Assembly (NCBI GenBank): GCA_009731375.1
Contig: BJOX01000004.1
Coordinates: 1,754,031-1,805,688 of the forward strand
Length of the DNA stretch: 51,658 nt
Direction of reading: 5' to 3'
Source: Paulinella micropora
Taxonomy: Eukaryota; Cercozoa; Imbricatea; Euglyphida
This document shows positions 19,901 through 29,458 of this stretch, in pieces; positions within the stretch are counted from its first letter, which is position 1, and each line of letters begins with the position of its first letter. The translations under genes were made by a program, and so were the position numbers. A model generated the notes under the pieces. That model was not told the origin of the DNA, ran no database searches, and worked only from the letters and a program-made list of their open reading frames with translations.

Positions 19901-20455
19901 GTCTGCTGCTGCTGTTATAGTCACATCACTTAAAGCATCTATTGACTTATTGCCTAGTCTATTATCAAAGTCTGAATTTGCTCTCGCTGTCGTATAGTAA
20001 AGATTTGTCCCCTCGGCTAAATTGGTGGTTGATTTGATAGAAAGTCTATTATCAAAGTCTGAATTTGCTCTCGCTGTCGTATAGTAAAGATTTGTCCCCT
20101 CGGCTAAGTTTGTTGTTGTTTTAGTGGCTAATTGGCTATCAAATCTTGCGGTGGTGTAATATAAATTGGTGCCTTCTTTTAAGTCCGTAGTTGATTTGTT
20201 TGAAAATCTTGTGTCAAATCTACCATCAGTATAGTATAGATTAGTGCCCTCTTTTATGTCCGATGTTGATTTTAAAGCCAGTCGTGTGTCAAATCGGCCG
20301 TCAGTGTAATAAAGATTTACGGGGTCAGCATCTTCTGGCACCCTGTCTGTATTTAAGCCTATAATATTAGTATTCGTTAAATCTAAATTTGCGATTGATA
20401 GGCTGTCTGTCGCGATTTCTGACAATCCTAAGAGCGATTTGTATTGACTACCCAT
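16916..20455 (-). CDS. Giant tail-fibre-like protein with S74 intramolecular chaperone (copy 1)
   Basis: The 1179-residue protein begins with repeats of the type 'EGTNLYYT..RFD' (about 45-165), familiar from phage and large-virus fibres. A long beta-helix-like shaft follows with recurrent 'VKLTGDQTIAGNK' units. The last 124 residues are a peptidase S74 (endosialidase-type chaperone) domain starting at TSDRRLKSDI, where S1056 is the expected self-cleavage residue. It ends in a coiled coil. The chaperone trimerises the fibre and is then cut off. Shaft blocks are highly similar to those of copy 2 (20847-24358), also at DNA level, while N-terminus and S74 domain differ. Likely host recognition on the virion surface. 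Confidence 0.85.
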   Translation of the reverse strand: MGSQYKSLLGLSEIATDSLSIANLDLTNTNIIGLNTDRVPEDADPVNLYYTDGRFDTRLALKSTSDIKEGTNLYYTDGRFDTRFSNKSTTDLKEGTNLYYTTARFDSQLATKTTTNLAEGTNLYYTTARANSDFDNRLSIKSTTNLAEGTNLYYTTARANSDFDNRLGNKSIDALSDVTITAAADNQLLIYSTGQWRNTASPFLRLDGTASMTAGLNMGGFAITNVGNVDGVDVSALDTSVVKLTGDQTIAGNKIFTTYLGIKDTNTLNTGRLFFNYNNNTASIYSAEPNGATGYPLNIVGSSIVFAPTTGGGITLTGNVFNFNSTTAISGLPAPFYDGDASTKLYIDTKLAKEGTTAMTGSLNMGGFAITNVGNVDGIDVSTLDTSVVKLTGDQTIAGNKKFTSTIEVSGSSNPASFDGIGIAFDTKIGAIIAQKTATASYYPIQITGSYVDLYAGNTLIATATGTTLSLNNNKITNLATPTATTDGANKSYVDTLDGQNVKLTGNQTIAGIKTYSSGLEITGNSTNATTRGVFVVFNSTSNIGTIGCLNMSTGVNYNFELNAKKVSFVIDGAIVGWVNASGLDCNSSKIANLGTPTLATDGATKGYVDTLDGQNVKLTGDQTIMGIKIFNGTRNDIRALNLLSQADFNNVDIINGGNITYNGARILNQNGGDIFFSQTTGNWQSFLYTLNTASSGTADQRGYVFTNVASDAKGAGLYISQLSDSKFMSSDIVRFNNAGGMKFYGALDMNSNNITSGGTITGTTITGTTTTASTKITTATGKPIIIGNTTKGTGPSAGLEIYGAYGDFTAGPHIQAITTEDAYLLFTIANLGHNNIILAFDAYLDNAGWKSSYANANFRIAKVSNTLSFGYKTGIAAGSAITWDEAMNIDNTGLITTSGDVIVGAGKKIFIDRSGYTNTNNKLVLWDGGTGSTTAFLGFGIASQTLIYNVNTSTDSHVFYYGATNELLRINDTAITASKPITLTTASSGYFTLRQRPVATNDPQIFLKSGGYTNYGVIVSSTGLLHAWTTSNSTTGEPSGAYNYILLNGAWTYTSDRRLKSDIQTLECGDCCEKLMKINCCSYYWKSDEKKEKKGHGFIADEVKKIFPEFVSESGIKADDGEGNLEGVSYQDFIPILITAFQHMAEKVINLEKENKTLLNILQDQANLVAEIRAVVFP

Positions 20456-20476
20456 TGTATATAGTTTGGATAATAA

Positions 20477-20857
20477 TTAATCCGAATAAAAATTATTTTT
20501 GGTTAGATATACAACCGAAAATGCCAAGAGGTAATAGATGCCGATGAGTAGTGTAAGGATTCCGACATATACATTAGCCTGCTCACAAGGCATGTTATTT
20601 TTAGCGAGTTTTATTAAGCAAATCGTGATTATTGCTATTATAATCATCATTTGAAATAGATACTTAATCATTCGGCTGTCGGTTGGTCTATTTTTCATAC
20701 AACAGCACGACCAGTTATCCTCTAATTCGTGCTCTACTTTTTTTTCCTCAGTCTTTAGTTCTACTTAAAGAACACGAGACTTTAATTCTGGAGTTAGTTC
20801 GCCATCCATATCCATAATAGGTGGGGGTCTGTGAAGTCTAGTCGTATTATTTGACAT
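20477..20857 (-). pseudogene. Two-span membrane protein (copy 2) with premature stop
   Basis: A frame starting at 20857 encodes a Pro-rich start and 'GELTPELKSRVL', parallel to copy 1 (16510-16860). It then meets an in-frame TAA at codon 31 (20765-20767). Beyond it the same frame continues through the Cys-rich segment and two membrane spans to 20477. An internal ATG at 20698 could give a 73-residue product retaining both spans. The start codon overlaps the last codons of the fibre gene, suggesting coupled expression. Either a recent nonsense change or a base-call error; no indel is needed to explain it. Confidence 0.6.
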
Positions 20858-23800
20858 TTTCTCTAATTTCTTGTAGTATATTCATGAGATTATTATTTTG
20901 TTTTTCTAAATTATCTACCCTATCTCGGACATGTCCGAGATTATCTGATAATTGTTGAACGGCCTTAATTAATGGTGCGATAAACTCTGAATAACCTATA
21001 CCATAACCGACATCACCACTATCAACACATTTAACATCTTCTGGATTAACACTCACACCCTTCAATTCGTATTCCGCTTTTTGTTTCGGACACGGAACCA
21101 TAATTGTTTCTTTTATAAAACCGCCAAAATCTAACATATCCATTTCTGTTAGTATTTCTTCTAATTCCTGTGCTATTAAGCCAGTCCTACATTTCTTTTT
21201 GTCATCAATCATACGATAGCAAACTGGATTTAACTTATTAATAAAATCTAAGCCTAAACAATCCTTTATATCTTCTTTTTTTCTCCTGTCTGAATATTGA
21301 ATTGGATTAGACAATACCCATAACTGCCCATCGCTTGCTCTTAATGACATTAAAGCAGTATTTGAATTATTCTCCCATATGAACCCACTCGTTGAAGAAC
21401 CATTCACTCTAAATCTAATAGAATAAGAAGTTAATCCTCCGCCTACTCCTCCTGCTGGTGCTGTTCCTCCACTTAACGATTTACTTGCCCCAGACTGGCT
21501 CATATAAATCCCCCAGTTTGAATCTCCAATGTCCCATACAAATATTCCTCTCGCATTCGTCCCGTCTGTTTGTCCTTGAATTGCTATTTTTGCCCCATTA
21601 GTTGATGCTGATGCCGTTGTTAGTGTGCCTGTGTATGTAATTCCCGCATTTGCCGTAATCAATCCTTTTGTCCATAAAGTCCCGTTTGCCCCGTTTAATG
21701 ACATTAACAATTGCTCTGCTGAATTTTCCCACACAAAACCCATCGTAGCATCATTAGCCGCTCTAAACCGAAAACTATACAAACTAAAATCATTTCCTGA
21801 AACGGCTAAACCATTTGCCAAACTTCTAGTGTTTAGAGCTCCACCAGATGCTGCATAAATTCCCCAACTCGTATTTGTCGTATCCCATAGAAATATTCCT
21901 TTTGCATTTGTTCCGTCTGTTACTCCCTGAACTCCTATTTTCGCTCCACTGGTATTCGTTGCTGATGTTAGTGTGCCTGTATATATAATTCCCGCATTTG
22001 CCGTTATCAATCCGCTTGCGGTTGCCGTTGTTGTTGATATACTCGCATTTGCCGTGATTAATCCGCTCGCAGTTAAGGCTGTGGTTGATATCCCCGCGGT
22101 TGAAGTAATTGTCGTTCCCGTTATTGTCCCACCATTTGTTATATTGTTTGAGTTCATATCCAAAGCACCATAAAACCGCATACCCCCAGCATTGTTAAAA
22201 CGGACAATGTCAGACGAAGCACTTTTATTATCCAAAAGTTTTGAAATATAAAGTCCCGCCCCTTTTACATCAGATGCTGCATTCGTGAATACATAACCTC
22301 TTTGGTCTGCGGTTCCACTTGAAGCAGTATTTAAAGTAAATAAAAAATACTGATAATCACCCGTCGTCTGTGAAGAGAATATGTCTCCTCCATTTTGGTT
22401 TAATATCCTCGCCCCATTATATGTTATATTTCCACCATTAATGATATCCACATTATTAAAATCGGCTTGGCTTAACAAATTCAGTGCTTTTACATCATTT
22501 CTTGTTCCATTAAATATCTTAATTCCTGTTATTGTTTGGTCTCCTGTTAGTTTTACATTTTGCCCGTCCAATGTGTCCGCATACCCTTTTGTCGCTCCGT
22601 CCGTCGCTAATGTCGGAGTTCCAAGGTTGGCTATTTTGCTACTATTACAATCTAGCCCCGAAGCATTTACCCAACCGACGATTGTCCCGTCAATAATAAA
22701 ACTTATTTTTTTCGCAGAAATTTCAAAGTTGTAATATGTTGCTGTTTTCATATCCAAACTAGCAATTGACCCGATATTACTGGTAGAATTGAAAACGATA
22801 AATGTGCCCTTTGTTGTTGAATTGATTGAATTTCCCGTTATTTCAACACCACTGCTATATGTCTTAATTCCTGCTATGGTTTGGTTTCCTGTTAGTTTCA
22901 CATTTTGCCCGTCTAATGTATCCACATAACTTTTGTTTGCTCCGTCCGTTGTTGCTGATGGTGTGGCTAAGTTTGTTATTTTGTTGTTATTCAAATATAG
23001 TGTAGTGCCTGTTGCGGTTATAATTACATTATTGCCTGAATATAACTCAACATACGAACCAGTTATTTGTATCGGATACCAAGTCGCTGTTGCTGTCTTT
23101 TGTGCGGCAATCATTCCTATTTTTGTATCAAAGGCTATGCCGATGCCGTCAAAAGTAGTAGGATTGGACGAACCATTTACTTCCAAAGTTGAAGTAAATT
23201 TTTTATTCCCTGCTATGGTTGGTCTCCTGTTAGTTCAACGACTGAAGTATCAAGGGTAGAAACATCAATACCATCAACATTACCAACATTTGTTATGTTA
23301 AATCCTCCCATATTTAAACTACCCGTCATAGCCGTTGTGCCGTCCTTGGCTAGTTTCGAATCGGTATATGCTTTTGTTGAAGCATCGCCGTCGTAGAATG
23401 GCGCGGGCAGTCCGCTGATTGCTGTCGTGCTGTTAAAATTTAAAACATTATTTGTCAATGTCATTCCACCACCTGTTGTTGGAGCAAAAAGTATGGACGA
23501 GCCGACAATAGTTAGTGGATAGCCCGTTGCTCCACCTGCCTCCGACGAATAGATAGAGCCCATATTATTGTTGTAATTAAAGAATAACTTGCCAGTGTTT
23601 AATGGATTTGAGTCTTTTACGGCCACATAAGTAGTAAATGTTTTATTCCCTGTTATAGTCTGGTCTCCCGTTAGTTTAACGACAAAAGTGTCAAGAGCCG
23701 AAACATCAACACCATCAACAAGATTAACATTTGTTATGCTTTGGCTTTTCATATCAATCCCCGCACTAGCATTTATTATACTGCTAAATGTCTTAATTCC

Positions 23801-24358
23801 TGCTATGGTTTGGTCTCCTGTTAATTTAACCACAACACTATCAAGAGCCGAAATATCAATACCATCAACATTACCGACATTTACTACATTAAAACCTCCC
23901 ATATTCAAATCTCCAAACATCATAGTGAGCCCATCCAATCTAAGAAAAGGCGAGTTTGTATTGCGCCATTGTCCTGTGCTATAAATGAGTAGTTGGTTAT
24001 TTGTGGGTGTGCCTGTTATGACTACATCCGTTAATTTATCCAATTCAAAATCGCTTATATAACTTGAAGTCAATGTAGCAAATGAAGTATTGCCGAGCCC
24101 GTCCGTTTTTAATATTTGATTAGCCGTGCCGTCCGCTAATGGCAAATCGTATTCGTTATTAATTGACACATAACCAGTATCAGATATCAACAAAGAAGAG
24201 TTATTATTTTTTGACGATATGGTTATGTCGTCTGTCCTTGCTTGTATTGAGTTTGCTTCAATATGGTCGCCATATAATACACCATCAACTTCTAAATCCT
24301 CGTCTATTATCACAGAGCCGTAATAGTGATATGCCCACGGATTGCCTAAATGGTTCAT
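20847..24358 (-). CDS. Giant tail-fibre-like protein with S74 chaperone (copy 2), one-base frameshift
   Basis: Two frames (24358-23213 and 23186-20847) join into roughly 1170 residues. At 23213-23222 the plus strand reads atggttggtctcc, where every paralogous repeat (for example near 19265 and 23807) reads atggtttggtctcc; one T is missing. The shaft carries the same 'LTGDQTIAGNK' units as copy 1. The C-terminal S74 domain starts at YSDRRKKEDI, differs strongly from copy 1 and ends in a coiled coil. The N-terminus lacks the LYYT repeats. Two fibres with a shared shaft and different ends suggest alternative receptor specificity or tip exchange by recombination. Confidence 0.8.
20922..20941. repeat. 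20-nt perfect palindrome inside fibre gene
   Basis: ATCTCGGACATGTCCGAGAT is a perfect palindrome. It has the same frame as ATCTCCAACATGTTGGAGAT at 49377-49396 (tyrosine recombinase gene) but with matching changes in both arms. A third, nearly perfect copy is at 38803-38822. Confidence 0.7.
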
Positions 24359-24425
24359 ATTTAAATTCTATTATTTTATAATAAATCTTATAATATAAGA
24401 TAGATATATATTTAGTCTTAAAAAA
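24359..24425. promoter_or_regulatory. Bidirectional promoter with palindrome ATCTTATAATATAAGAT
   Basis: The 67-base gap between two divergent genes contains a perfect 17-base palindrome at 24385-24401. The identical palindrome occurs at 42084-42100, just before the packaging ATPase gene of element B. Its identity in two otherwise different elements suggests a shared promoter or factor-binding site. Confidence 0.55.
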
Positions 24426-25055
24426 ATGAATATATTTGGCCGTTCGCAAGAGCAACAATCTATTGACACAAAAACAATCGCGGTCGTGGCTACCCCGACA
24501 TTAACAAGAAACATTCAAAATGCGTATGTTGGTCTTGACCTTAGGTCATGGATGACGAGTTCCACATTTACCACTCTATGCACGGGCGGATATGGTAGCA
24601 AAACAATATCAAGTTTAGGATATGGTTATTTCATTAATGTATCATTTCGTGGTTCATTGAATTTACCCGCTCCGACTGGCATTGCCACTTTTCAATTTTG
24701 GTTTCATATCACAGATGGCACGAATACATATGATTATTATACCGAAGTGCTAAATTATACAACCGCCATTGATTATAAGTCTTTTGATTGTGTGTGGCTA
24801 ATCCAAAGATACGGAGTTCAAATGAATTTGACTTGGCAGATGACTTGTCCAAACCCCTCGGACACTACCAACAACCGCACTATACGAATTGTAAATAATA
24901 CAACCAATGATGCTCTGGTAACATATGCGACGGATGCTCCATTAACAATGGAAGTGTATTATAAATCAGCATCTGCGGAGCCTGTATCTTTCAAACCTTC
25001 GTATTTCAATATTGATGTAATGAGAGACATAGCACTAACTGCCTCTTACACATGA
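24426..25055 (+). CDS. Putative structural protein with MNxFGxS anchor
   Basis: The 209-residue beta-rich protein begins MNIFGRSQ. The fibre-type protein of element B (47505-48795) begins MNLFGQS, so this short N-terminus may be a common capsid-attachment peptide. The remainder has no recognised domain. Its end overlaps the convergent neighbour by ten bases. I infer a virion surface role from the N-terminal motif and neighbouring fibre genes. Confidence 0.5.
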   Translation: MNIFGRSQEQQSIDTKTIAVVATPTLTRNIQNAYVGLDLRSWMTSSTFTTLCTGGYGSKTISSLGYGYFINVSFRGSLNLPAPTGIATFQFWFHITDGTNTYDYYTEVLNYTTAIDYKSFDCVWLIQRYGVQMNLTWQMTCPNPSDTTNNRTIRIVNNTTNDALVTYATDAPLTMEVYYKSASAEPVSFKPSYFNIDVMRDIALTASYT

Positions 25056-25681
25056 AACCTGTCATACATATCCTTTAGTGTCGTGAGTTTGCCCTCGTGT
25101 TGAGATAAGACATCGCGGAAAAATGTCTTATAATCTAACTTACCATATTTAAGAGTGGGGCGTTGCTCTGGCGGTATATGTCCGTATCTACTCTCGTGCC
25201 ATTTCTTCATATCCTCCTGTAATATGGTGCGGTCATCCACTTTCATATACAAGAAATTAAACGGGTCTTTGGATACTTTCAAATGTGCCGTTATTATTTC
25301 ATAGCAACTATACCCGCCCTCGGGCGGATTCCGCTTTGCTTTAATCGGTGTTTTCTTCTCTTCTTTTGCTTCCGTTTCTTTTTTTGCCAGTTCTTCCCCC
25401 ACGTTGGCCTTAATTTCAGTAATGCCTGTTTCCTTCAAATCACTTTCTTTAAAAGGCGTAAATTCTTCTGGTTCGTCATTAAAAACAACATTCTTCAATG
25501 TATCAACGGGGGGCAATGAAACTTCAACGTTATCACCCCGCGGGGGTTGTTCGGGTCGGTATTTTTCGTAAAATGCGACGATATCAGTTTTAAGCGATTT
25601 GCTTGTTGGTGGTTTAATATCACTACTTAAATGAGTCCATTTTTCTATTTGGCTCAGATACTCTCCTTTGGTTGATGGCAT
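25046..25681 (-). CDS. Unidentified charged protein
   Basis: The start is placed at ATG 25681 (MPSTKG), because ctatatataagc lies directly before it and an upstream in-frame ATG would fall within this TATA-like sequence. The product is about 211 residues: a short helical N-terminus, an acidic and Lys-rich disordered middle (about 55-115) and a folded C-terminal domain of about 90 residues. No family recognised. It sits between the helicase and a structural gene. Confidence 0.55.
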   Translation of the reverse strand: MPSTKGEYLSQIEKWTHLSSDIKPPTSKSLKTDIVAFYEKYRPEQPPRGDNVEVSLPPVDTLKNVVFNDEPEEFTPFKESDLKETGITEIKANVGEELAKKETEAKEEKKTPIKAKRNPPEGGYSCYEIITAHLKVSKDPFNFLYMKVDDRTILQEDMKKWHESRYGHIPPEQRPTLKYGKLDYKTFFRDVLSQHEGKLTTLKDMYDRFHV

Positions 25682-25747
25682 GCTATATATAAGCATAACA
25701 AAAAAATCAGTTTTTTAATATTGTTTTCAATATTGAAGACAATAATA

Positions 25748-27562
25748 TTACATCCAAAAGACATCATCATCCTCTTCATTAACTCCCGATCCAAAATTGA
25801 AGTCGTATTCGTCGTCCTTTATATACTCGCGTATCTTGTCTCGGATTGTGCTGACATTTATTGTAAATCTGTATTTTTTGTTGTTTTTTCCTCCGCTTTG
25901 TTTGGGTTTATCTATGCCTACATGCTTCAGTTGAGTGAAGAAGGCTCCTTTATGATAAGATATTCCCTGTTCTGAGCACCACTCCCTGTATCTTTCGCAT
26001 AGATGCACCGATTCCACTTTCATATCTTTGCTTTCAACTTTGTCAAATTTTGCTTCAATGGTGTCAATCATAAACTTAATAGCCTTGGGGAGGTTGGCCA
26101 TTTTCTGCTCCGTCTTGTATTTTGTTTTAAATGCGGTCATAACACTTATTTCTTCGTATTGTCTAGTGGCGAAGTATTCAAAGGCACATCTGATAAAGTC
26201 ATCGTCGTTTATTTCATCTAGAATTTTGGCGAAATATACTTTATCGTCCGCGTGCTTCCCGCTTATTTTGTGGAGTGAATACCGCCTGTCGCTTCCTTCT
26301 ATGTATAACGTGTTTTCGTTATTCGTGTAAAACCAGTATCTGGCGAAATGTTTTACTTTGTATTGCTTGCTTCCCTTGGGCTCTATTATTTCGTCTTTTT
26401 GGTCAATTTGACTTTTTAAGCGGTCGCTCATCGTAAAAGCCCCGCCTTTCTCGGGCAGTTCTTCAAACACTTTCAATATCTTGTTCGCATATGCGACATT
26501 GAATTTTTCCATGTATCTGCTAAAGTCTTTGATGACCACATGATTTTGCGTTCCCAACAACCTCTCCATAAATTTGCTCATTATGCCTTTCCCAGTCCCT
26601 TGGACTGAGTAAAACAAATGACCAATACCTCTATTTACATTTGGTTTCTGTATCATGTCCGCGACACTATCCAAAAAGTTGTCTAACTCGCCCTGACCTT
26701 CAGTGAAAAAGTCAGTTTTTAGATGTTTATATAAGGCACTCTCTTCAAAATTGTATTTTGTTTTTACACTTTCAAATGGAATATTATCCATAGGAAACCC
26801 CATAAACAAATTTAGTTTGTTAGAATATACTGGGGGTATCCCCACTCGCTTCAAATACGGGTAAAACATGAAGTCGTCATATCGTTTAATTTTCCGCTTT
26901 TGCATCATGTCTTTTGCGTATCCAGTTGAAAACTGATTGCCATTTCCAAAATGTTGATACAGCCATTGTTTCGCTCTCGGGTCGTGTTTGTCTCCTTTCA
27001 ATTCTTCAATGTATTCTGGATTCCGCACAAAACATTCAAAATTTAATGCGGACATCATTGCGCCTACTTCTGCTTGTACATAATATTCGGATCGGTCTCC
27101 TGTCTCTTCGTCAATGTCTAGATTTAAAGTCATCACGACTTGACCGCCTCCCCTTGATACTATGTTTATACAACTGCGCCATTCCTCCAGTCTTTCAAGG
27201 CTCGCCTCATTCTCTCTATAGTGTTGAATATATACGTTATCCATATCTCCAAAGTATTTAAGGCTGGGAGTTTGATAAGGCTCAATAATCGCATTTTCTG
27301 GAAGGGTTAGACCTTCATTCATTTCTTTTAGTTTAAGAGCAATGTCTATCCCTAATTTCTCCTTAATGACCTTTGAACAACTTTCCAGATTGTATTCCTT
27401 CTTTTCTAGCATCAGGCCGTCAAAGCATAAAACACACATAATAGGATTTCCAAAATAGTCTAGCATAACTTGTAGAATTTTGTTTTCAAAGTCGCATAAC
27501 AATGTATTCATATAACTGGCCTCGTGGTTGAAGTCTTCGCCTCTGTTAATCCGCCTCTGCTT
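25748..27562 (-). CDS. SF3 (D5-like) helicase, N-terminus lost in gap
   Basis: The visible part has Walker A QGTGKG (with the apparent start at 27511, K308), a 'KVFEELPE' Walker B region and a 'WFYTNNENTLYI..SDRRYS' segment. These are diagnostic of the primase-helicase family related to poxvirus D5 and phage P4 primases (DUF5906-type). The reading frame stays open upstream of the first ATG to the N gap at 27563, with 'HEASYMNTLLCDFENKIL' running through it, so 27511 is not the true start. The primase half, if present, must lie in the gap. With the polymerase it forms the replication set of element A; element B has none. Confidence 0.85.
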   Translation of the reverse strand, partial: KQRRINRGEDFNHEASYMNTLLCDFENKILQVMLDYFGNPIMCVLCFDGLMLEKKEYNLESCSKVIKEKLGIDIALKLKEMNEGLTLPENAIIEPYQTPSLKYFGDMDNVYIQHYRENEASLERLEEWRSCINIVSRGGGQVVMTLNLDIDEETGDRSEYYVQAEVGAMMSALNFECFVRNPEYIEELKGDKHDPRAKQWLYQHFGNGNQFSTGYAKDMMQKRKIKRYDDFMFYPYLKRVGIPPVYSNKLNLFMGFPMDNIPFESVKTKYNFEESALYKHLKTDFFTEGQGELDNFLDSVADMIQKPNVNRGIGHLFYSVQGTGKGIMSKFMERLLGTQNHVVIKDFSRYMEKFNVAYANKILKVFEELPEKGGAFTMSDRLKSQIDQKDEIIEPKGSKQYKVKHFARYWFYTNNENTLYIEGSDRRYSLHKISGKHADDKVYFAKILDEINDDDFIRCAFEYFATRQYEEISVMTAFKTKYKTEQKMANLPKAIKFMIDTIEAKFDKVESKDMKVESVHLCERYREWCSEQGISYHKGAFFTQLKHVGIDKPKQSGGKNNKKYRFTINVSTIRDKIREYIKDDEYDFNFGSGVNEEDDDVFWM

Positions 27563-27679
27563 NNNNNNNNNNNNNNNNNNNNNNNNNNNNNNNNNNNNNN
27601 NNNNNNNNNNNNNNNNNNNNNNNNNNNNNNNNNNNNNNNNNNNNNNNNNNNNNNNNNNNNNNNNNNNNNNNNNNNNNNN
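27563..27679. other. Assembly gap (117 N)
   Basis: The gap removes the end of the GIY-YIG gene to its right and the N-terminal portion of the helicase to its left. Its true size is unknown. Open frames drawn through it are artefacts. Confidence 0.95.
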
Positions 27680-28505
27680 TTTTCACTCTTTGAAATATGA
27701 CCTTTTGATCTATTATGTGTAGTTAGAGACGTCTCGCTTACTCCTGTAAAACTACATGCCTCACAATAATATTTTTTACTTTCTCTTATTTTGTCAAATT
27801 CTTCTTTTTTCTTTCTCAACAAAACATCCTTGTTTTTGTCGTAATATAATTTTTGGTATGCTTTGATTTGATCTTTTTTTATATCATAATATTTTTTGTG
27901 ATATTCTTCAAGGTATTTTTTATTGTATTCCAGTCGTTTCTTTTCTTCATCGTTTTTAAAAACTCGTTCTTCAAATCTAACCCATTTTCTGTCTTCACTT
28001 GAAGTCCCCGCCCCTTGCGCCGTGTTTATATTCAGAGTTGGTTTTAGTTCGCTTATATATTTTTGTTCTAATTCTCTCTGTCTATCAATGCTGTGGTTTT
28101 CTACTGGCTCTTCATGTATCAACACGCATTTAAAATTTTCAATCCCCTTGTCGTTCATATGATTATATAACTTTCTATTAACGCCTTTCTTAGCGAGCGA
28201 TTTATGGTGGCTAAGTCTGACATATAAATGTTGTTGCAGAGTACTACCTATGTAAAATTCTTTATCATTTTCATCTAGGGCATTAAACAATTATAAACTT
28301 TGTAAGTCTTTGTTTTTTCTTTCATAACACAACATCCCTGTTCTTGTCGTAATATAATTTTTTTCTTCTTCTCTTTGTTTGCTTCGTAATACTTCTTGCT
28401 TGCTTTTCTGTATATCTCGGGCTTTCGTTTTGCGTATTCTCTCTGAGACCTTTTACGCGCCTCCAGTCGCGCTTCACCTGTCAAATACTTGAGTGGTGGT
28501 GGCAT
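27680..28505 (-). CDS. GIY-YIG endonuclease with basic N-terminus and zinc finger, frameshifted and cut by gap
   Basis: Frame 28505-28275 gives a basic N-terminal module (GEARLEARKRSQREYAKRK). Frame 28290 onward begins inside the nuclease core with 'KEFYIGSTLQQHLYVRLSHH' and contains the catalytic-Glu helix region. A shift of one base near 28284-28295 separates them. Near the gap lies a zinc finger C-x2-C...H-x5-H (YYCEACSFTGV...HNRSKGH). The repeated KKYYD..KD tail resembles the other two GIY-YIG genes in the window. The C-terminus is lost in the gap. Lying between helicase and terminus, it may be a homing-type insertion. Confidence 0.65.
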
Positions 28506-28550
28506 GTTAATATCTTATATATAATATATATAATATGTTTAAATCAAAAA

Positions 28551-29458
28551 TTAACTCTCCTCCTTCAATTCCGCGTCGCCGACGCTTCCCGTATTGTTTG
28601 CCCCGCGATATGTCTCAGAGCACCAATCGCCTTCAACTGCTTCTTTTTGCCCCGTCCTTAAAGTCCTTTTTTTTTTTAAGTCCCCTATAATTTTAAGGAC
28701 ACCCTAGAAGCGGTATTTTATTGTAATTCTAACTCCGCCCATATTACCACACGCCCCATCCTTACTTCCTTTATTATTTTATTAACATTATTATTATAAA
28801 AAAGGGTATATAAAAGAGGATTTAACCCCATTTGACTGAGTTTAACTATGTCCTTGTGGAAGTCCCCTGTTTTAGTCCCCTGTTTTCAGAGAAGTTGGCC
28901 GACCCTCCCCCCCCCTTTATTGTCCATAATACCATTTGGCCGAGGGGGGTAATGTTACATTTGAGAACAGGGGAGTACATCCCCCGATAGTTTAAATGAA
29001 GACATTTTAACGAAATAAGCCCCCTACACCTATTGTTTAAGTCCTTGTGAGTTGGCGGATCCTTATTTCCATAAGTACCCTTGATTTACAAAAACAGCAA
29101 AATACGCTCTCCTATTCATCGCGGGTAATAAACCGATTGAAAACTTCGCCTCCAAAACATGAAAAAAATTTATTTTTTTTTTGACATTTTCAAAACTTTT
29201 TCACATTTTTGAGAAAAAAAATGAAACAATAAAATGAGTATCTTTAAAAAAAATAAAAAAATAAGGACTTATTGAAAAAAATAAGGACACCTAGAAAGCC
29301 TTATTTCACTATAAGTCGTCTTACTCCGCGTCGTCCTTGTTTTAATAACGTATTACATTAAGATTACCACCCGCCATTGATACGAAGGCCTATTTTGCCA
29401 TAATACCGCTTCTAACCCGTCCTTGTTTTTTTAAGGACACACTGGAAGCAAAAAACAA
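28551..29458. repeat. Right terminal repeat of element A (about 908 bp, non-coding)
   Basis: It is nearly identical to 50751-51658 (a few single-base differences, C-run and T-run length changes). It contains no credible gene. It holds about ten copies of AAGGAC or its complement GTCCTT (near 28655, 28664, 28695, 28850, 29041, 29264, 29284, 29331, 29420, 29433). Two of them form a hairpin GTCCTT-N7-AAGGAC at about 29420-29438, and there are tandem AGTCCCCTGTTTT units. Since elements A and B end in it, I read it as the shared right end, perhaps with origin or packaging signals. The window ends while the second copy still matches, so the outer boundary is only known to be at or beyond 29458. Confidence 0.75.

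Noticed and set aside
27508-28290. A single GIY-YIG protein reading through the N gap
   Set aside because: The residues left of the gap are the shadow of the helicase frame, which is the better coding frame there.
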